A stretch of DNA of 64,000 nucleotides from Elusimicrobiota bacterium (GCA_027451985.1 DAIDHS010000004.1:49362-113361); one strand, 5' to 3'. Shown: positions 9,691-19,616, numbered from the stretch's first letter. A program made the numbers and translations. Notes: a model not told the origin generated them from the sequence alone.

Positions 9691-11556
9691 CTAGCGTTTC
9701 TCATCCACGACCTCGGCGTCCACGACCGTGTCTTCGCCGGGACCCTTCTTCGCGTCCCCGGAAGGTTGCGCGCCCTCCCCGGCCGCTCCGGCCGGGGCCT
9801 TGGCGCTTTCCGCCTTGTAGATTTCCTCGGCCAGCTTGTGCGAAACCTTCATGAGATCGTCCTTGGTCTTGGTGATGCGGTCCGCATCGTCGCCCTTCAA
9901 GGCCTCCTTCAAGTCGGAGATGCCCCGCTCGATGGCGGCGCGCTCTTCCTGGCTGGCTTTGTCGCCATGTTCGCGCAGGGCCTTCTCGGACGCGGCCAAA
10001 ACCGCATCGGCTTCGTTCTTGGCGGCGACCTTCTCCTTGAATTTTTTATCTTCCTCGGCGAAGCGCTCGGCTTCCTGCACGAACTTCTCCACTTGATCCT
10101 TGGAGAGCTTGTTGGGCGCCGTGATGGTGATGTGTTGGGTCTTCTTGGTGCCCAGATCCTCGGCCTTGACGCTCAAGATGCCGTTGGCGTCGATGGAGAA
10201 GCTGACCTTGATCTGCGGCACGCCGCGCGGCGCCGGCGGGATTCCGTCCAAGTCGAACTTGCCCAGCGGCACGTTGTCGGAGGCCTTGGGGCGCTCGCCC
10301 TGGAGCACATTGACCGTCACCGCGGGCTGGTTGTCCGCGGCGGTCGAGAAAATTTGCGATTTCTCGACCGGGATGGTGGTATTGCGTTCGATCAAGGGCG
10401 TCATGACTCCGCCCAAAGTCTCGATGCCGAGCGTCAAAGGCGTGACGTCCAAGAGGAGCACGTCCTTGACCTCGCCGGTCAGGACCGCGGCTTGGACCGC
10501 GGCGCCTGTAGCCACGCACTCCATCGGATCGATGCCGCGCTCGACTTTCTTACCCACGTAATCCTCGACAAACTTCTGCACGATGGGCATGCGCGTGGGG
10601 CCGCCCACCAGGATGATCTTGGTGATGTCGGCCGGCTTCAACTTCGCGTCGTTCAAAGCCTGGTCGATGGAAGCCTTGCAGCGCTTGACGATCGGATCGA
10701 CAAGCGACTCGATCTTGGCGCGAGTCATCTTCAGAGCCAGATGCTTGGGCACATTGTCGACCGCGGTGAGGTACGGGAGGTTGATCTCGGTCTCCATGGT
10801 GGTGGAGAGCTCGATTTTGGCCTTCTCCGCGGCCTCGCGCACGCGCTGGAAGGCCATGGGGTCCTTGCGCACGTCGACGCCGGTCTCCTTCTTGAACTCG
10901 CCGGCCACGAAGTCGATGATGGCGCTGTCCATGTCCGTGCCGCCAAGCTGCGTGTCGCCCGAGGTGGAAACCACTTCGAAGACCCCGCCGCCGAAGTCCA
11001 TGACCGTGACGTCCAAGGTACCGCCGCCCAAATCGAAGACCATGATCTTCTCGTCCTTGCCCTTCTTGTCGATGCCGTAGGCTAGGCACGCGGCCGTGGG
11101 CTCGTTGACGATGCGCACGACCTCCAAACCCGCGATGGAGCCCGCGTCCTTGGTCGCCTGGCGCTGATTGTCGTTGAAGTAGGCGGGAACGGTGATGACG
11201 GCCTTCTCCACCTTGTCGCCCAGGAAAGCCTCCGCGTCGCGCTTGACCTTCTGGAGCAAAAACGCCGAGAGCTGCTGGGGCGTGTACTCCTTGCCGTCTG
11301 GGGCCCTGTACTTGTGGTCCGTGCCCATTTTACGCTTGAAGGCCATGAACGTGCCGTCGGGATTGGCCACGGCCTGGCGCCTGGCCGGCTCTCCGACCAG
11401 AAGTTGCCCGTCCTTGGCGAAAGCCACGTAGGACGGGAAGGCCTTGCCGCCGATGGAGGTTCCCTCCGCCGACGGAACGATAGTCGCCTTGCCGCCTTCC
11501 AGTACCGCGGCAGCGGTGTTGGACGTTCCCAAATCAATGCCGATAATCTTGCTCAT
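9691..11556 (-). CDS. dnaK: Chaperone DnaK (Hsp70)
   Basis: ATP-dependent chaperone of 621 aa. It opens with [19 protein letters not shown] (phosphate 1), and carries the signatures [17 protein letters not shown] and [17 protein letters not shown] substrate-binding domain follows and the C-terminal lid ends in an acidic tail ([14 protein letters not shown]). The ATG overlaps the grpE stop as ATGA, showing coupled translation. It is part of the hrcA-grpE-dnaK-dnaJ operon. Confidence 0.98.
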   Translation of the reverse strand: MSKIIGIDLGTSNTAAAVLEGGKATIVPSAEGTSIGGKAFPSYVAFAKDGQLLVGEPARRQAVANPDGTFMAFKRKMGTDHKYRAPDGKEYTPQQLSAFLLQKVKRDAEAFLGDKVEKAVITVPAYFNDNQRQATKDAGSIAGLEVVRIVNEPTAACLAYGIDKKGKDEKIMVFDLGGGTLDVTVMDFGGGVFEVVSTSGDTQLGGTDMDSAIIDFVAGEFKKETGVDVRKDPMAFQRVREAAEKAKIELSTTMETEINLPYLTAVDNVPKHLALKMTRAKIESLVDPIVKRCKASIDQALNDAKLKPADITKIILVGGPTRMPIVQKFVEDYVGKKVERGIDPMECVATGAAVQAAVLTGEVKDVLLLDVTPLTLGIETLGGVMTPLIERNTTIPVEKSQIFSTAADNQPAVTVNVLQGERPKASDNVPLGKFDLDGIPPAPRGVPQIKVSFSIDANGILSVKAEDLGTKKTQHITITAPNKLSKDQVEKFVQEAERFAEEDKKFKEKVAAKNEADAVLAASEKALREHGDKASQEERAAIERGISDLKEALKGDDADRITKTKDDLMKVSHKLAEEIYKAESAKAPAGAAGEGAQPSGDAKKGPGEDTVVDAEVVDEKR

Positions 11557-12107
11557 ACATCCTCCTTAGTTCGCGTCTCTTTCGTTCCTTGCGAGATGCG
11601 CACCCGCGCGGGGCGCAGCACCTTGTCGTGGAGGGTAAACCCGGCCTGAAGGACATCCAGCACCGTGCCCTCGGGGCTCTCGGACTCGACCGCGCCCATG
11701 ACTTCGTGGCGCAGCGGGTCGTAGGGTCTGCCCAGTGCGTCCATGACCACGATCCCCTCCTCCTTGAAAATCTTCTCGAACTCCTTAAAAATCCCTTCCA
11801 TGCCCCGTGCCAAATCCGAGTCCGCGTGCGCGGCCTGAATTTGCCCGTGGGCCATCTGGAGCAGATCGTAAATCGGCAAAAACTTCAAAAGAACCTCGGC
11901 CTTCCCCGCCCGGCGCAGCTCGGGCTTTTCCCGATCAACGCGCTTGCGATAGTTCTCGAACTCGGCCTTCAAGCTCAAAAGCTGGGCGAAGTAGTCCGGC
12001 TCGGCGGACGCCTTCTCGGCCGGCGCGGTTTTGCCCTGCTCCGCGTCCTCAGCCACGGCCTCTTCCCGTTCCGGCACGCCTTTTGCCCGAGGCTCGAACC
12101 GGCTCAT
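11553..12107 (-). CDS. grpE: Nucleotide exchange factor GrpE
   Basis: Releases ADP from DnaK. The start at 12107 ([10 protein letters not shown]) is chosen because its ATG overlaps the hrcA TGA (ATGA). It gives 184 aa. The N-terminal ~40 residues are charged and low-complexity. A long coiled coil follows ([19 protein letters not shown]), then the C-terminal beta domain with [20 protein letters not shown]. It overlaps dnaK by four bases. Confidence 0.95.
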   Translation of the reverse strand: MSRFEPRAKGVPEREEAVAEDAEQGKTAPAEKASAEPDYFAQLLSLKAEFENYRKRVDREKPELRRAGKAEVLLKFLPIYDLLQMAHGQIQAAHADSDLARGMEGIFKEFEKIFKEEGIVVMDALGRPYDPLRHEVMGAVESESPEGTVLDVLQAGFTLHDKVLRPARVRISQGTKETRTKEDV

Positions 12108-13198
12108 TCCTCGTCCTCCTTGGCCCACCGCGCCAAACGCGCGGTTACCAGACCGCTCATGTAGTCGACCAAGCTCATCATGCGCGGATATTCCATGCGC
12201 TTGGAGCCTAGAATTCCCAAAATGCCGACGACCCGGCCGTTATAGTTGTAGGTGGTCGTCACCAGGCTCAAGCTGGAAAGCTCGGGAATTCCACTTTCCG
12301 CGCCGATGCGCACCTGCGGCTTGGGCGCGGCATCGCCCTTGCCCTGCAGCCGGATTTTGAGCTCCCGGCCCAAAAGGCCGGCGATGGCGTCTTTTTCGCT
12401 GATAACGCGCATGAGCGACTGCACCACCTTCAAATCGCCGATTTCCTCGGCCTGGCTCAAGATGTTGTCCGCCCCCTCGACGAAGAGAGCCCCTGGCTCG
12501 ACCATGCTGCCCACCTGCTGGAGCAGGTTATCCGCCAAAAGGCTCAGGTCCCTGAACTCGTCCTCAATTTGCTTGAGCTTGGCCATGACGAGGGCCTGGG
12601 CCTGGGATACGCCGCAGCCGCGGATGTTCTCGTTCAAAAACCGGTTGAGCGTATTGATCTGCCGCGCCGACGGCGCGAAAGACAGCTCAATAGGCCAGTG
12701 CCGAACCAAGCCCGCCTCGGTCACCAAAATCGCCAGCACGCTCTTGCCGCCCAGAGGGATAATCTCCAAGCGCTTCAAAGTCTGCCGGGCCGCCTGGGGC
12801 GAAAGCACCAAGCCCGCGCTGCGCGAGACCCGAGACAAGAGGCGCGAGGTCTCGGAAAGAAGGATGTCCAACTCCTGCATGCGCTCTTGATACTGCCGCT
12901 CGATGCCCTCTTTTTCATCCGCAGCCAGTCGTTGGACATCGGCCAGATAGTCCACGAAGAATCGGTAGCCCTTGTCGGTGGGCTCTCGGCCGGCCGAGGT
13001 GTGCGGCTGGTACAGATATCCGTCTTCCTCAAGCTCCTGGAGGATGTTGCGGATGGTCGCCGGCGAAAGCTCGAAGCGCCCTTCGTCCGCGATGATGGAC
13101 GAGGAGACCGGCCGCGAAGTCTTGATGTAGTAGTGCACGGCCCATTGCAGGATGTCCTTTTTCCTGCGTTCCGCAATTTCGGGCTTAAGCTGGCGCAT
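12104..13198 (-). CDS. hrcA: Heat-inducible transcription repressor HrcA
   Basis: Repressor that binds CIRCE operators and is kept active by GroEL. It is 364 aa. The N-terminal winged helix covers about residues 1-75 (RKKDILQWAVHYYIKTSRPV, then SSIIADEGRFELSPATIRN). A GAF-like dimer domain follows, ending near the conserved GVLGSKRMEYPRMM-type segment (GILGSKRMEYPRMMSLVDY). A CIRCE-like operator overlaps its own transcription start, so autoregulation of the whole operon is expected. Confidence 0.96.
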   Translation of the reverse strand: MRQLKPEIAERRKKDILQWAVHYYIKTSRPVSSSIIADEGRFELSPATIRNILQELEEDGYLYQPHTSAGREPTDKGYRFFVDYLADVQRLAADEKEGIERQYQERMQELDILLSETSRLLSRVSRSAGLVLSPQAARQTLKRLEIIPLGGKSVLAILVTEAGLVRHWPIELSFAPSARQINTLNRFLNENIRGCGVSQAQALVMAKLKQIEDEFRDLSLLADNLLQQVGSMVEPGALFVEGADNILSQAEEIGDLKVVQSLMRVISEKDAIAGLLGRELKIRLQGKGDAAPKPQVRIGAESGIPELSSLSLVTTTYNYNGRVVGILGILGSKRMEYPRMMSLVDYMSGLVTARLARWAKEDEE

Positions 13199-13200
13199 AT

Positions 13201-13212
13201 CCTTATATAAGG
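13201..13212. repeat. 12-base palindrome in the hrcA leader
   Basis: CCTTATATAAGG is a perfect palindrome directly before the hrcA start and includes its AAGGA-type ribosome site. It could fold to hide the ribosome site, but the stem is short and weak. No function is claimed. Confidence 0.4.
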
Positions 13213-13242
13213 AAGCAGGCTTGGGACCGCCCCCAACCTAAA

Positions 13243-13269
13243 TTAGCAATCATAAATATCGACTGCTAA
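13243..13269. promoter_or_regulatory. CIRCE operator (HrcA-binding inverted repeat)
   Basis: TTAGCAATC - nine bases - GACTGCTAA. Each arm differs by one base from the CIRCE consensus TTAGCACTC-N9-GAGTGCTAA. The element covers the expected transcription start of hrcA and lies 45 bases upstream of its ATG, the usual position for HrcA control. Confidence 0.93.
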
Positions 13270-13270
13270 T

Positions 13271-13299
13271 ATTATAAACCACGGCAGGCTTTGAGTCAA
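13271..13299 (-). promoter_or_regulatory. Sigma-70-type promoter of the hrcA-grpE-dnaK-dnaJ operon
   Basis: Reading the minus strand, TTGACT (13299-13294), a 17-base spacer and TATAAT (13276-13271). The predicted start near 13264 falls inside the CIRCE element. Confidence 0.88.
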
Positions 13300-13306
13300 G
13301 CCCGCC
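13283..13306 (-). terminator. Hairpin downstream of clpP (possible terminator)
   Basis: Minus-strand arms GGCGGGCTT and AAGCCTGCC (one G-U pair) close a six-base loop, 15 bases after the clpP stop, followed by a weak T stretch (GTGGTTTAT). The loop holds part of the hrcA -35 box, so the two signals overlap. Confidence 0.45.
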
Positions 13307-13321
13307 GGAATCGATGAGACG

Positions 13322-13930
13322 CTACTTGCCCAGCTTGCCGCCGGTGATCACCTCGTCAATGATCCCGTAGGCCTTGGCCTCTTCGGCCGACATGTAGTAG
13401 TTGCGCTCCATGTCTTTGCTGAGCTTCTCGAGCGGCTGACCCGTGTGTTTGGACATGATTTGTTCCAATATCTCGCGAGTCTTGGCCATCTCCTTGGCCT
13501 CCAGAACGATGTCGGTCGCCTGGCCCGAGATGCCGCCCACCAGGGGCTGGTGGATCATGATGCGCGACTGCGGCAGGGCGAAGCGCTTGCCCTTGGCGCC
13601 CGCGGCCAGGATGACCGCGCCGAAGGACATGGCCATGCCCATGCAAATCGTAGTGATGGGGGACTTGATGAACTGCATGGTATCGTAGACCGCCAGGCCC
13701 GCGGTCACCATGCCGCCGGGCGAGTTGATGTAGAGGTTGATGTCCTTGCTGTGATCGTCCGAGTCCAGGTACAAAAGCTGGGCGATGAGCACGTTGGCCG
13801 AGTCCGTGGTGAACTCGCCCTCGTAGCCGCCGACGAAGATGATGCGATCCTTCAAGAGGCGCGAGTAGATGTCGTAGCCGATGACGGCGCCCTGATTGGC
13901 GCGCTCGATGACTTGCGGGATAAGATTCAT
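13322..13930 (-). CDS. clpP: ATP-dependent Clp protease proteolytic subunit, Asp-to-Asn triad
   Basis: Serine peptidase that forms the proteolytic barrel for ClpX/ClpA-type unfoldases. The ATG at 13930 gives 202 aa and has a GGAGG ribosome site. The nucleophile Ser is residue 102 ([15 protein letters not shown], instead of the usual AASMG) and His is residue 127 (RIMIHQP). The third triad position, Asp in the usual ERD motif, is Asn177 here ([11 protein letters not shown]; codon AAC at 13402-13400). Listeria ClpP1 is known with Asn at this place. No clpX is adjacent. Its promoter is back-to-back with the helicase promoter. Confidence 0.94.
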   Translation of the reverse strand: MNLIPQVIERANQGAVIGYDIYSRLLKDRIIFVGGYEGEFTTDSANVLIAQLLYLDSDDHSKDINLYINSPGGMVTAGLAVYDTMQFIKSPITTICMGMAMSFGAVILAAGAKGKRFALPQSRIMIHQPLVGGISGQATDIVLEAKEMAKTREILEQIMSKHTGQPLEKLSKDMERNYYMSAEEAKAYGIIDEVITGGKLGK

Positions 13931-13949
13931 GGTTCCTCCAGTTCCCGGA

Positions 13950-13956
13950 TATTCTA
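13950..13956. promoter_or_regulatory. Overlapping divergent -10 elements of clpP and helicase
   Basis: TATTCT (13950-13955) reads as a -10 on the plus strand for the helicase. The same bases give TAGAAT (13956-13951) on the minus strand for clpP. On the minus strand CTGACT (13979-13974) is 17 bases away and may be the -35. The helicase ATG is eight bases after its -10; clpP has a leader with GGAGG. Confidence 0.6.
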
Positions 13957-13963
13957 TCATCTC

Positions 13964-15892
13964 ATGGTGGCAAAGTCAGCCGTGACCAAAGAACACTTCA
14001 CTCGCCTGTTGGAGTTGCTCGAAATCGAGCGGGAAGCGGAGAAAGAGGAGAACATCCGCGAGATCCGGCGCTTCCCCCTGTCCACCCGCGAGGCGCTGGG
14101 CAAGACCGCGACGGGCCTGCTCCTGGAGGGCGTCGAAGAGGGTCTGGGCGGCATGCCGCTTTTGGCGCTCTACAAACCCAAGAACGACGGCGCGGAAGAC
14201 GGACTTTCGCCCTTCCACGCCATGAGCTCGGGCGACAACGTACTGGTGAGCTTCCCGCCTGGCACGGAGCCAACCGGTGCGGAAGGGACGCTCTACAGCG
14301 TCGAGGAGAGCCGCACCGTGGTCGCGCTCTCAGGCCCCTCGCCCCGAAAATTTCCCCGCGGCGCCTTCCAAATCGACATGCTGGGCTCGGACGCCACCTA
14401 CCGGCGCATGAAAAAGGCGCTCTCCTCGGTAACTGAGGCCAAAAAAAGCCGTCTGGCCGAGCTGCGCGAGATCGCCATGGGACAAAGCGCCCCCGCCAAG
14501 AGCCGCGCCCACGCCGTCGCTTTTTTCAACGAGGGCTTGAACGAATTCCAGCGCCAAGCGGTCTCGCGCTGTCTCGCCGCCGAGGATGTCGCGCTGGTCC
14601 ATGGCCCGCCGGGCACCGGAAAAACCACGGTGCTGGTCGAAGTCATCCGGCAATCCACGTTGCGCGGCGATCGGATTCTGGCCAGCGCCCCCTCCAACAT
14701 CGCGGTCGACAACATCCTGGAAAAGCTGCTGCCCGCGGGGCTGCGCGTGGTCCGGCTTGGGCATCCCGCGCGCACGCTGGAGTCCCTGCGCCACAGCAAT
14801 CTGGCCGCGCTCATCGAGGAAGACCCGGCTTACCAGGAAGTGCGCGAGTTGGACGCCTGGCGCGAACGCCTCATCAAGCGGGGCTCCCGCTTTGGACGCG
14901 GACAACTGGGATACGACGAAAAGCAGCGCCTGGACCGCGAGACCGCCAAGCTTTGGCGCCAGGCGCGCGACATTGAGTACGACATCTCCCGGCGCGTCAT
15001 CGCGGGCGCGCAGGTGGTGCTGGCCACGCACGGCGGCCTCTCGCACAAGCTGGTCAAGGGTTCGTTCGATTTAGTCGCCCTAGACGAGGCCTCGCAGGCG
15101 ACGGAGCCGCTGTCTTGGATTCCCCTCACCATGGCGAAAAAAGCGGTCTTTGCCGGAGACTCCCTGCAGTTGCCGCCCACCATCTACTCCAAGGAGGCCG
15201 CCGCGGGCGGGTTCGCTGTCACGCTCTTCGATCGACTAAAGGACATTCTGCCCGATTCCATGCAGACGCTCCTGCGCGTGCAGTACCGCATGCACGAAGC
15301 CATCATGGGATTCTCCTCGGGCGAGTTCTACGAGGGCAAGCTGATCGCCCACGATTCGGTCCGCAGCCACACCGCCGCGGAACTCCCGGGCGTCGAGGCC
15401 GACGACCTGACCGGCATGCCGCTGACTTACGTCGACACCGCGGGCGCCGGCTACGAGGAGTCCTGGAACGAGCTTTTAGAGAGCCGCGAAAACGCCGGCG
15501 AGGCCCGGCTGGCCATGCGGCTTCTCAACAGGCTCCTGGCCGCCGGCTTGGAGCCCAAGCACCTGGCGGTGCTGACCCCCTACGTGGCGCAGGCCAAGCT
15601 CCTGCGTTCGCTCATCAATGTTCCGGGCTTGGAGATCGGCTCGATCGACGGCTTCCAGGGCCGGGAAAAAGAGGCCGTCATCGTCTCCTTGGTGCGCTCG
15701 AACCCGGACGCCGAGGTGGGCTTTCTCTCGGACAAGCGGCGCATGAACGTGGCCCTGACCCGCAGCCGGCGCCTGCTCATCGTCATCGGCGACAGCGCCA
15801 CGCTGGGGCAAAATCCCTTCTACGCGCGCTTCATCGACTACGCGGACCAAGCCGGGGCGCACCGCTCGGCTTACGAGTGGCCGGAAACCTAG
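13964..15892 (+). CDS. SF1 (UPF1/IGHMBP2-like) DNA/RNA helicase
   Basis: Superfamily 1B helicase of 642 aa. The ATG at 13964 is used because upstream in-frame codons run antisense through clpP. The N-terminal ~190 residues include a beta-rich stalk region. Motif I is [15 protein letters not shown], motif II LDEASQA, motif [13 protein letters not shown], motif IV-like [16 protein letters not shown], motif [14 protein letters not shown], and motif [19 protein letters not shown]. This order matches bacterial IGHMBP2-type helicases, whose cell role is poorly known. The start codon is eight bases after the -10, so the mRNA may be leaderless. Confidence 0.9.
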   Translation: MVAKSAVTKEHFTRLLELLEIEREAEKEENIREIRRFPLSTREALGKTATGLLLEGVEEGLGGMPLLALYKPKNDGAEDGLSPFHAMSSGDNVLVSFPPGTEPTGAEGTLYSVEESRTVVALSGPSPRKFPRGAFQIDMLGSDATYRRMKKALSSVTEAKKSRLAELREIAMGQSAPAKSRAHAVAFFNEGLNEFQRQAVSRCLAAEDVALVHGPPGTGKTTVLVEVIRQSTLRGDRILASAPSNIAVDNILEKLLPAGLRVVRLGHPARTLESLRHSNLAALIEEDPAYQEVRELDAWRERLIKRGSRFGRGQLGYDEKQRLDRETAKLWRQARDIEYDISRRVIAGAQVVLATHGGLSHKLVKGSFDLVALDEASQATEPLSWIPLTMAKKAVFAGDSLQLPPTIYSKEAAAGGFAVTLFDRLKDILPDSMQTLLRVQYRMHEAIMGFSSGEFYEGKLIAHDSVRSHTAAELPGVEADDLTGMPLTYVDTAGAGYEESWNELLESRENAGEARLAMRLLNRLLAAGLEPKHLAVLTPYVAQAKLLRSLINVPGLEIGSIDGFQGREKEAVIVSLVRSNPDAEVGFLSDKRRMNVALTRSRRLLIVIGDSATLGQNPFYARFIDYADQAGAHRSAYEWPET

Positions 15893-15908
15893 GCCCGCGG
15901 CTCGCCGC

Positions 15909-17015
15909 TTAGTTTCCGCCGTCCCAGGCGGCGCCCTTCAAGAACGAGAAGTTGAGCACGCCGCCCAAGGCTTTCTCAAAGGACGCCTTGCTCTTGACCA
16001 CGGGCGCGGGCGCGATCAAGGGTTGCGCGAATATCTGGTTCAAGATGTAGGCCAGGCGTACGCCGGCCTTCTCCAACTGCTCGTAGGCGATGGGCTGCAT
16101 CTGCTTGACGTAGTCCGGCCCGAGCACCGCGGCGTTTTGGGACGGATCGTAGTCCTGCGCGTAGACGGGGCGGATGACGTTCTTGGCGATGTCGAAGCTC
16201 TCCACCGCGGCCTCGTCCGGCAGATCGGGGATGGAGGTCCAGGCGCTGGTGTCTCGGTTCCCCAAGTCCTGGTCGAGCTTGGCCGCCAAATCCGAGGAAT
16301 CCGCGGCCTGCGCCGCGCCCGTCTCGGTCATGGCCCCGTAGCGGGGCGTGAACACGTCGTCCCAAAGCGAATGCAGGTTCCAGGGCTTGCCCTCGAAAAT
16401 GACCTTTTTCTTGTTCCCGCCCCAGTCGTTGTCGTCGTTGACGTGCAGCGGTTGGTGTTCGTCGCCCACGAAATGGGTCAGGAACATGAGCGCCATCTGG
16501 CGATTGCCCAAGGATTCGCCCGGCGTCTCCAGAATCTGGATGTCGTATTTGATTTGGGCCATCACACATTTCTTGGCTGGGTTGCCGTTGGTGTTGTCCT
16601 GGCAGTACTGTTCGATGTCCGCGGCCGTGGGCGAGGCCGAATTGGGCACGTTCGCGAAATGCCAAGAGGAACTGGCCTTCCAGGGAATTTGGACGGTGCC
16701 GAAGGCGCTTTGCTCGCCGGAGGCAAGCTCGAAGGCGCCCGCGCAGGTGTAGGGATCTTGTTTGGCGTACTTGACGTCGTCGGGGCAGGTGGCGACGTCC
16801 GCCAGGCCCACGTCCTGGCCCTGATCGTTCTGGCCCAGGATGGCTTGAACGGCGCTCAAGGCTTGCGGCGTCAGGCGCTGCTGCGCCAAAATTCCGACTG
16901 CCCGGTGCCCGACGTACCCCCAGGCGAAAACGCGGGAGGGCGCCAGGCCGAGACACGCTCCGAAAAGAAGCAGAGACACAAGCTTTGGGCCAGACTTGTT
17001 ATCCACCATGTTCAT
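15909..17015 (-). CDS. Secreted S1/P1-family nuclease
   Basis: Zinc-dependent secreted nuclease that cuts single-stranded DNA and RNA and removes 3'-phosphates. It is 368 aa, with a GGGAGG site eight bases before the ATG at 17015. A signal peptide would be cut after Ala31, leaving the hallmark N-terminal Trp of the mature enzyme (WGYVGHRAVG). Other zinc-ligand motifs are SWHFANVP, THFVGDEHQPLHVNDD, DWGGNKK and LHSLWDD. The order matches S1/P1 nucleases. It lies 40 bases after the exported Lon-type gene on the same strand. It could supply nucleosides and phosphate from external nucleic acid, a source of deoxyribose for the DeoC pathway (inference). Confidence 0.92.
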   Translation of the reverse strand: MNMVDNKSGPKLVSLLLFGACLGLAPSRVFAWGYVGHRAVGILAQQRLTPQALSAVQAILGQNDQGQDVGLADVATCPDDVKYAKQDPYTCAGAFELASGEQSAFGTVQIPWKASSSWHFANVPNSASPTAADIEQYCQDNTNGNPAKKCVMAQIKYDIQILETPGESLGNRQMALMFLTHFVGDEHQPLHVNDDNDWGGNKKKVIFEGKPWNLHSLWDDVFTPRYGAMTETGAAQAADSSDLAAKLDQDLGNRDTSAWTSIPDLPDEAAVESFDIAKNVIRPVYAQDYDPSQNAAVLGPDYVKQMQPIAYEQLEKAGVRLAYILNQIFAQPLIAPAPVVKSKASFEKALGGVLNFSFLKGAAWDGGN

Positions 17016-17055
17016 CCGTACGTCCTCCCGGGCGCCACGCTAGACGCCGTCAAAA

Positions 17056-19506
17056 CTATTTGCCGTGGATCAGTCCCCGCAACCCCGACAACCAGCCGCG
17101 TAGCACGCCTCGCCAGCCGCGACGCGCGGGCGTCGGAGCGGCCGCAGGGGCCTGGGCCGGCTCCAAGGCCAGGTCCAGAACCTGCTCGACGCGGGTCACC
17201 GGAACCAGAGTCATGTTCTTGCGCACGTCCTGCGGAAGCAGATCCAGATCGCCCTCGTTCTGCGCGGGGAAAATCACGGTTTTGTAGCCCAGCCGGTAGG
17301 CCGCCATGATTTTGTCCTTCAGCCCCCCGATGGCGCCCACTTCGCCGTGCAGTCCGACCTCGCCGGTCATGGCGACGCCGGGCTTGACCGCGCGTCCGGT
17401 CAGCTCGCTGACCAAAGCCGTGGTCATGGTGATGCCGGCCGAAGGCCCGTCGATGGGCGTGGCCGGGAAGGCGTTGATGTCGAGGTCCATTTCCTTGAAG
17501 ACGGATTGATCGATGCCGAGTTTTTTCGCGTTGGCCCGAATGTAGCGGTAGGCGTTGTTGGCTGAGTCCTGGAACTGCTCCTTCATAAGCATGCGCAGGT
17601 TGAGCCGGCCGCCGCCGTCTCCCGCCACCGGGGTTTTTAGCGCCTCGACGGCCAGCACGTGGCCGCCCAGCTGGGTCACCGCCAGGCCCGTGGCGTAGCC
17701 CACGCCGTTGTTGACGTCAACGCCGCGCAGCACGTGGCGCTCCCGTCCCAAATATTGGCGCACCATTTCCTTGGTGATTTCCGAGGGCATCGGCTTGCCG
17801 GAATTTTCCTCCTCGACCAGAAGCCCGCGAAGGAGCTCGCCAATCTTGCGTTTTAGTTCCCGCACGCCCGGCTCGGAGGTATAGCTCTCCACGAGGTAGT
17901 CCATGGCCTCGCGCGTCATTGAAATCGACTTCGGATCGAGGCCCAGGCTCTTGGCCGTCTGCGGCAGCACCTGATTCTTGATGATGTCGGCCTTGGCCGC
18001 GGTCGTGTAGCCCGTGAACTCGACGATTTCCATGCGGTCGCGCAGGGCCGGAGGAATGCCGGAGATGTCGTTGGCCGTCACGATGAAAAGCACGTTGGAC
18101 AAGTCGTAGGGCACTTCCATGTAGTGATCCTGAAAGGTGCCGTTTTGCTCGGGATCGAGGACCTCGAGAAAGGCCGGCTGGGCGCTGCCGCGGCCGGAGT
18201 CCTGCGGCATCTTGTCGACCTCGTCGAGCAGCATGACCGGGTTGTTGACCCCGGCCTGCTTCATGAGCCGAATGATGGAGCCCGGCTGGGAGCCCAAATA
18301 CGTCCGGTTGTGGCCTCGGATGTTGGTCTCGTCCGCGACGCCGCCCAAGGAAAAGCGCACGAACTTGCGCCCCATGGCCTGGGCGATGGCCTGGGCGATG
18401 GAGGTCTTGCCCACGCCCGGCGGTCCAATGAAGAGCAGGATGCCGCCGCCGTTGGACTTGGTGCGCTTGCGCACGGTCAGGAACTCCAGAATGCGCTTCT
18501 TGACGCCCTCAAGACCAGAGTGATCCCTATCCATGATCTTTTTGGCCTCGGCCAAATCGTAGCGGTCCGTGGTGTGCCGCGACCAGGGCACGGCCGTCAG
18601 CCAGGAGAGATAGGTCTTGATTTTTTGGGCCTCGGAGTCGCGCGGGTTCATCTCGCTCATGTTCGCCATCTCGCGCAACGCGACGAGCTCGACGGCCTGG
18701 GGCATGCCGGAAGTCTCTATTTTCTCAAGGAGGGCGGACTGCTCCTCGGCTTGCTTCTTAAAAATCGCCTTGGCGCCGGGCTCTTGCGCGAACAAAGCGG
18801 CCTTCTTGAGAGTTTCGACGTGGCTAAAAAGCTGTTCGCGCAGCTGTCGGAGTTCTTCCGAGTTTTGATCATCTCCGGACTCGGCGCTTACGCTGTGGCC
18901 GGGCAAAGCCAGGATGGAGCGTCCATTGCGGCCGATGCGGGTGCCGTCGAACTCGCTCGCCGCGGCCATACCCGAGTCCTCTAGGTCGCCGCCGCTGGAA
19001 GCGGCGGTCATGCCTTCCAATTCTGCCACAGCCGTTTCCCGGCCGGCCGCTGATTTCCGCGCCGCGGCTTCCAGCGCGCGGGGTGCCGCGTGGGCGGCGG
19101 GAAGCCCGGCTTGAGCCGGCGAAATCGAGAGCGCGTCCACTTGGGCCTCTCCCGCGGAAGCCGCTGAAACGGCGGAAGAAGGAAGCGCCGGCACGGGAGC
19201 GCCGATGGAAACGGAGGCGCGCGCCGCAGCGGGAACGGCCGCGGCCGCAGGCAATGTCGCCGAATTCGAAAGTGCCGCAACGGAGGGAAGCTCTTCGTTC
19301 AAAGCGCCACCCATAAGCGCGGAATTGGCGGGAAGAGAGGGCAAGTCCAGGGCCTGGCCGATGCCCGCCGGAACGGTTTCCACGGCGTCGACCCCAGAGG
19401 GCGCGGCGTCCTCGGCCTGCGCCCGAGACAGCGAAGGCACGCACAGCGGCCATGCGGCGATCGCGATTGCAGCCAGGGTTGCCGTAGAAAACTTGATCCG
19501 CTTCAT
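17056..19506 (-). CDS. Lon-type AAA+ protease with Sec signal and no LON N-domain
   Basis: 816 aa from the ATG at 19506, which has AAGGAG eight bases upstream. The N-terminus (MKRIKFSTATLAAIAIAAWP, then SLSRAQA) looks like a Sec signal peptide. About 190 Ala/Ser/Pro-rich residues follow in place of the usual Lon substrate-binding domain. Then come a coiled coil, a Lon AAA+ module with Walker A GPPGVGKTS, Walker B VMLLDEVDK and arginine finger region, and the S16 peptidase with Ser in PIDGPSAGI and Lys in IGGLKDKIMAA. Both dyad residues are present. Export of an ATP-using protease is puzzling; the signal might instead anchor it with the catalytic part inside. Confidence 0.85.
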   Translation of the reverse strand: MKRIKFSTATLAAIAIAAWPLCVPSLSRAQAEDAAPSGVDAVETVPAGIGQALDLPSLPANSALMGGALNEELPSVAALSNSATLPAAAAVPAAARASVSIGAPVPALPSSAVSAASAGEAQVDALSISPAQAGLPAAHAAPRALEAAARKSAAGRETAVAELEGMTAASSGGDLEDSGMAAASEFDGTRIGRNGRSILALPGHSVSAESGDDQNSEELRQLREQLFSHVETLKKAALFAQEPGAKAIFKKQAEEQSALLEKIETSGMPQAVELVALREMANMSEMNPRDSEAQKIKTYLSWLTAVPWSRHTTDRYDLAEAKKIMDRDHSGLEGVKKRILEFLTVRKRTKSNGGGILLFIGPPGVGKTSIAQAIAQAMGRKFVRFSLGGVADETNIRGHNRTYLGSQPGSIIRLMKQAGVNNPVMLLDEVDKMPQDSGRGSAQPAFLEVLDPEQNGTFQDHYMEVPYDLSNVLFIVTANDISGIPPALRDRMEIVEFTGYTTAAKADIIKNQVLPQTAKSLGLDPKSISMTREAMDYLVESYTSEPGVRELKRKIGELLRGLLVEEENSGKPMPSEITKEMVRQYLGRERHVLRGVDVNNGVGYATGLAVTQLGGHVLAVEALKTPVAGDGGGRLNLRMLMKEQFQDSANNAYRYIRANAKKLGIDQSVFKEMDLDINAFPATPIDGPSAGITMTTALVSELTGRAVKPGVAMTGEVGLHGEVGAIGGLKDKIMAAYRLGYKTVIFPAQNEGDLDLLPQDVRKNMTLVPVTRVEQVLDLALEPAQAPAAAPTPARRGWRGVLRGWLSGLRGLIHGK

Positions 19507-19616
19507 TGTTCCGCTCCTTGCCATGCAGTCTGCCGCGGGCCGCACTCGGCGGCTCCGTGTTGGAAGTATAGAAGGATGCCGGAAGGCCGGAAATGGGCTT
19601 AACGGGAACAAATTTA

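Noticed and set aside
13445..13963. N-terminal extension of the helicase gene through clpP
   Set aside because: The extra 173 codons run antisense through clpP. The ATG at 13964 is placed just after a -10 and the protein sequence there begins the conserved part.
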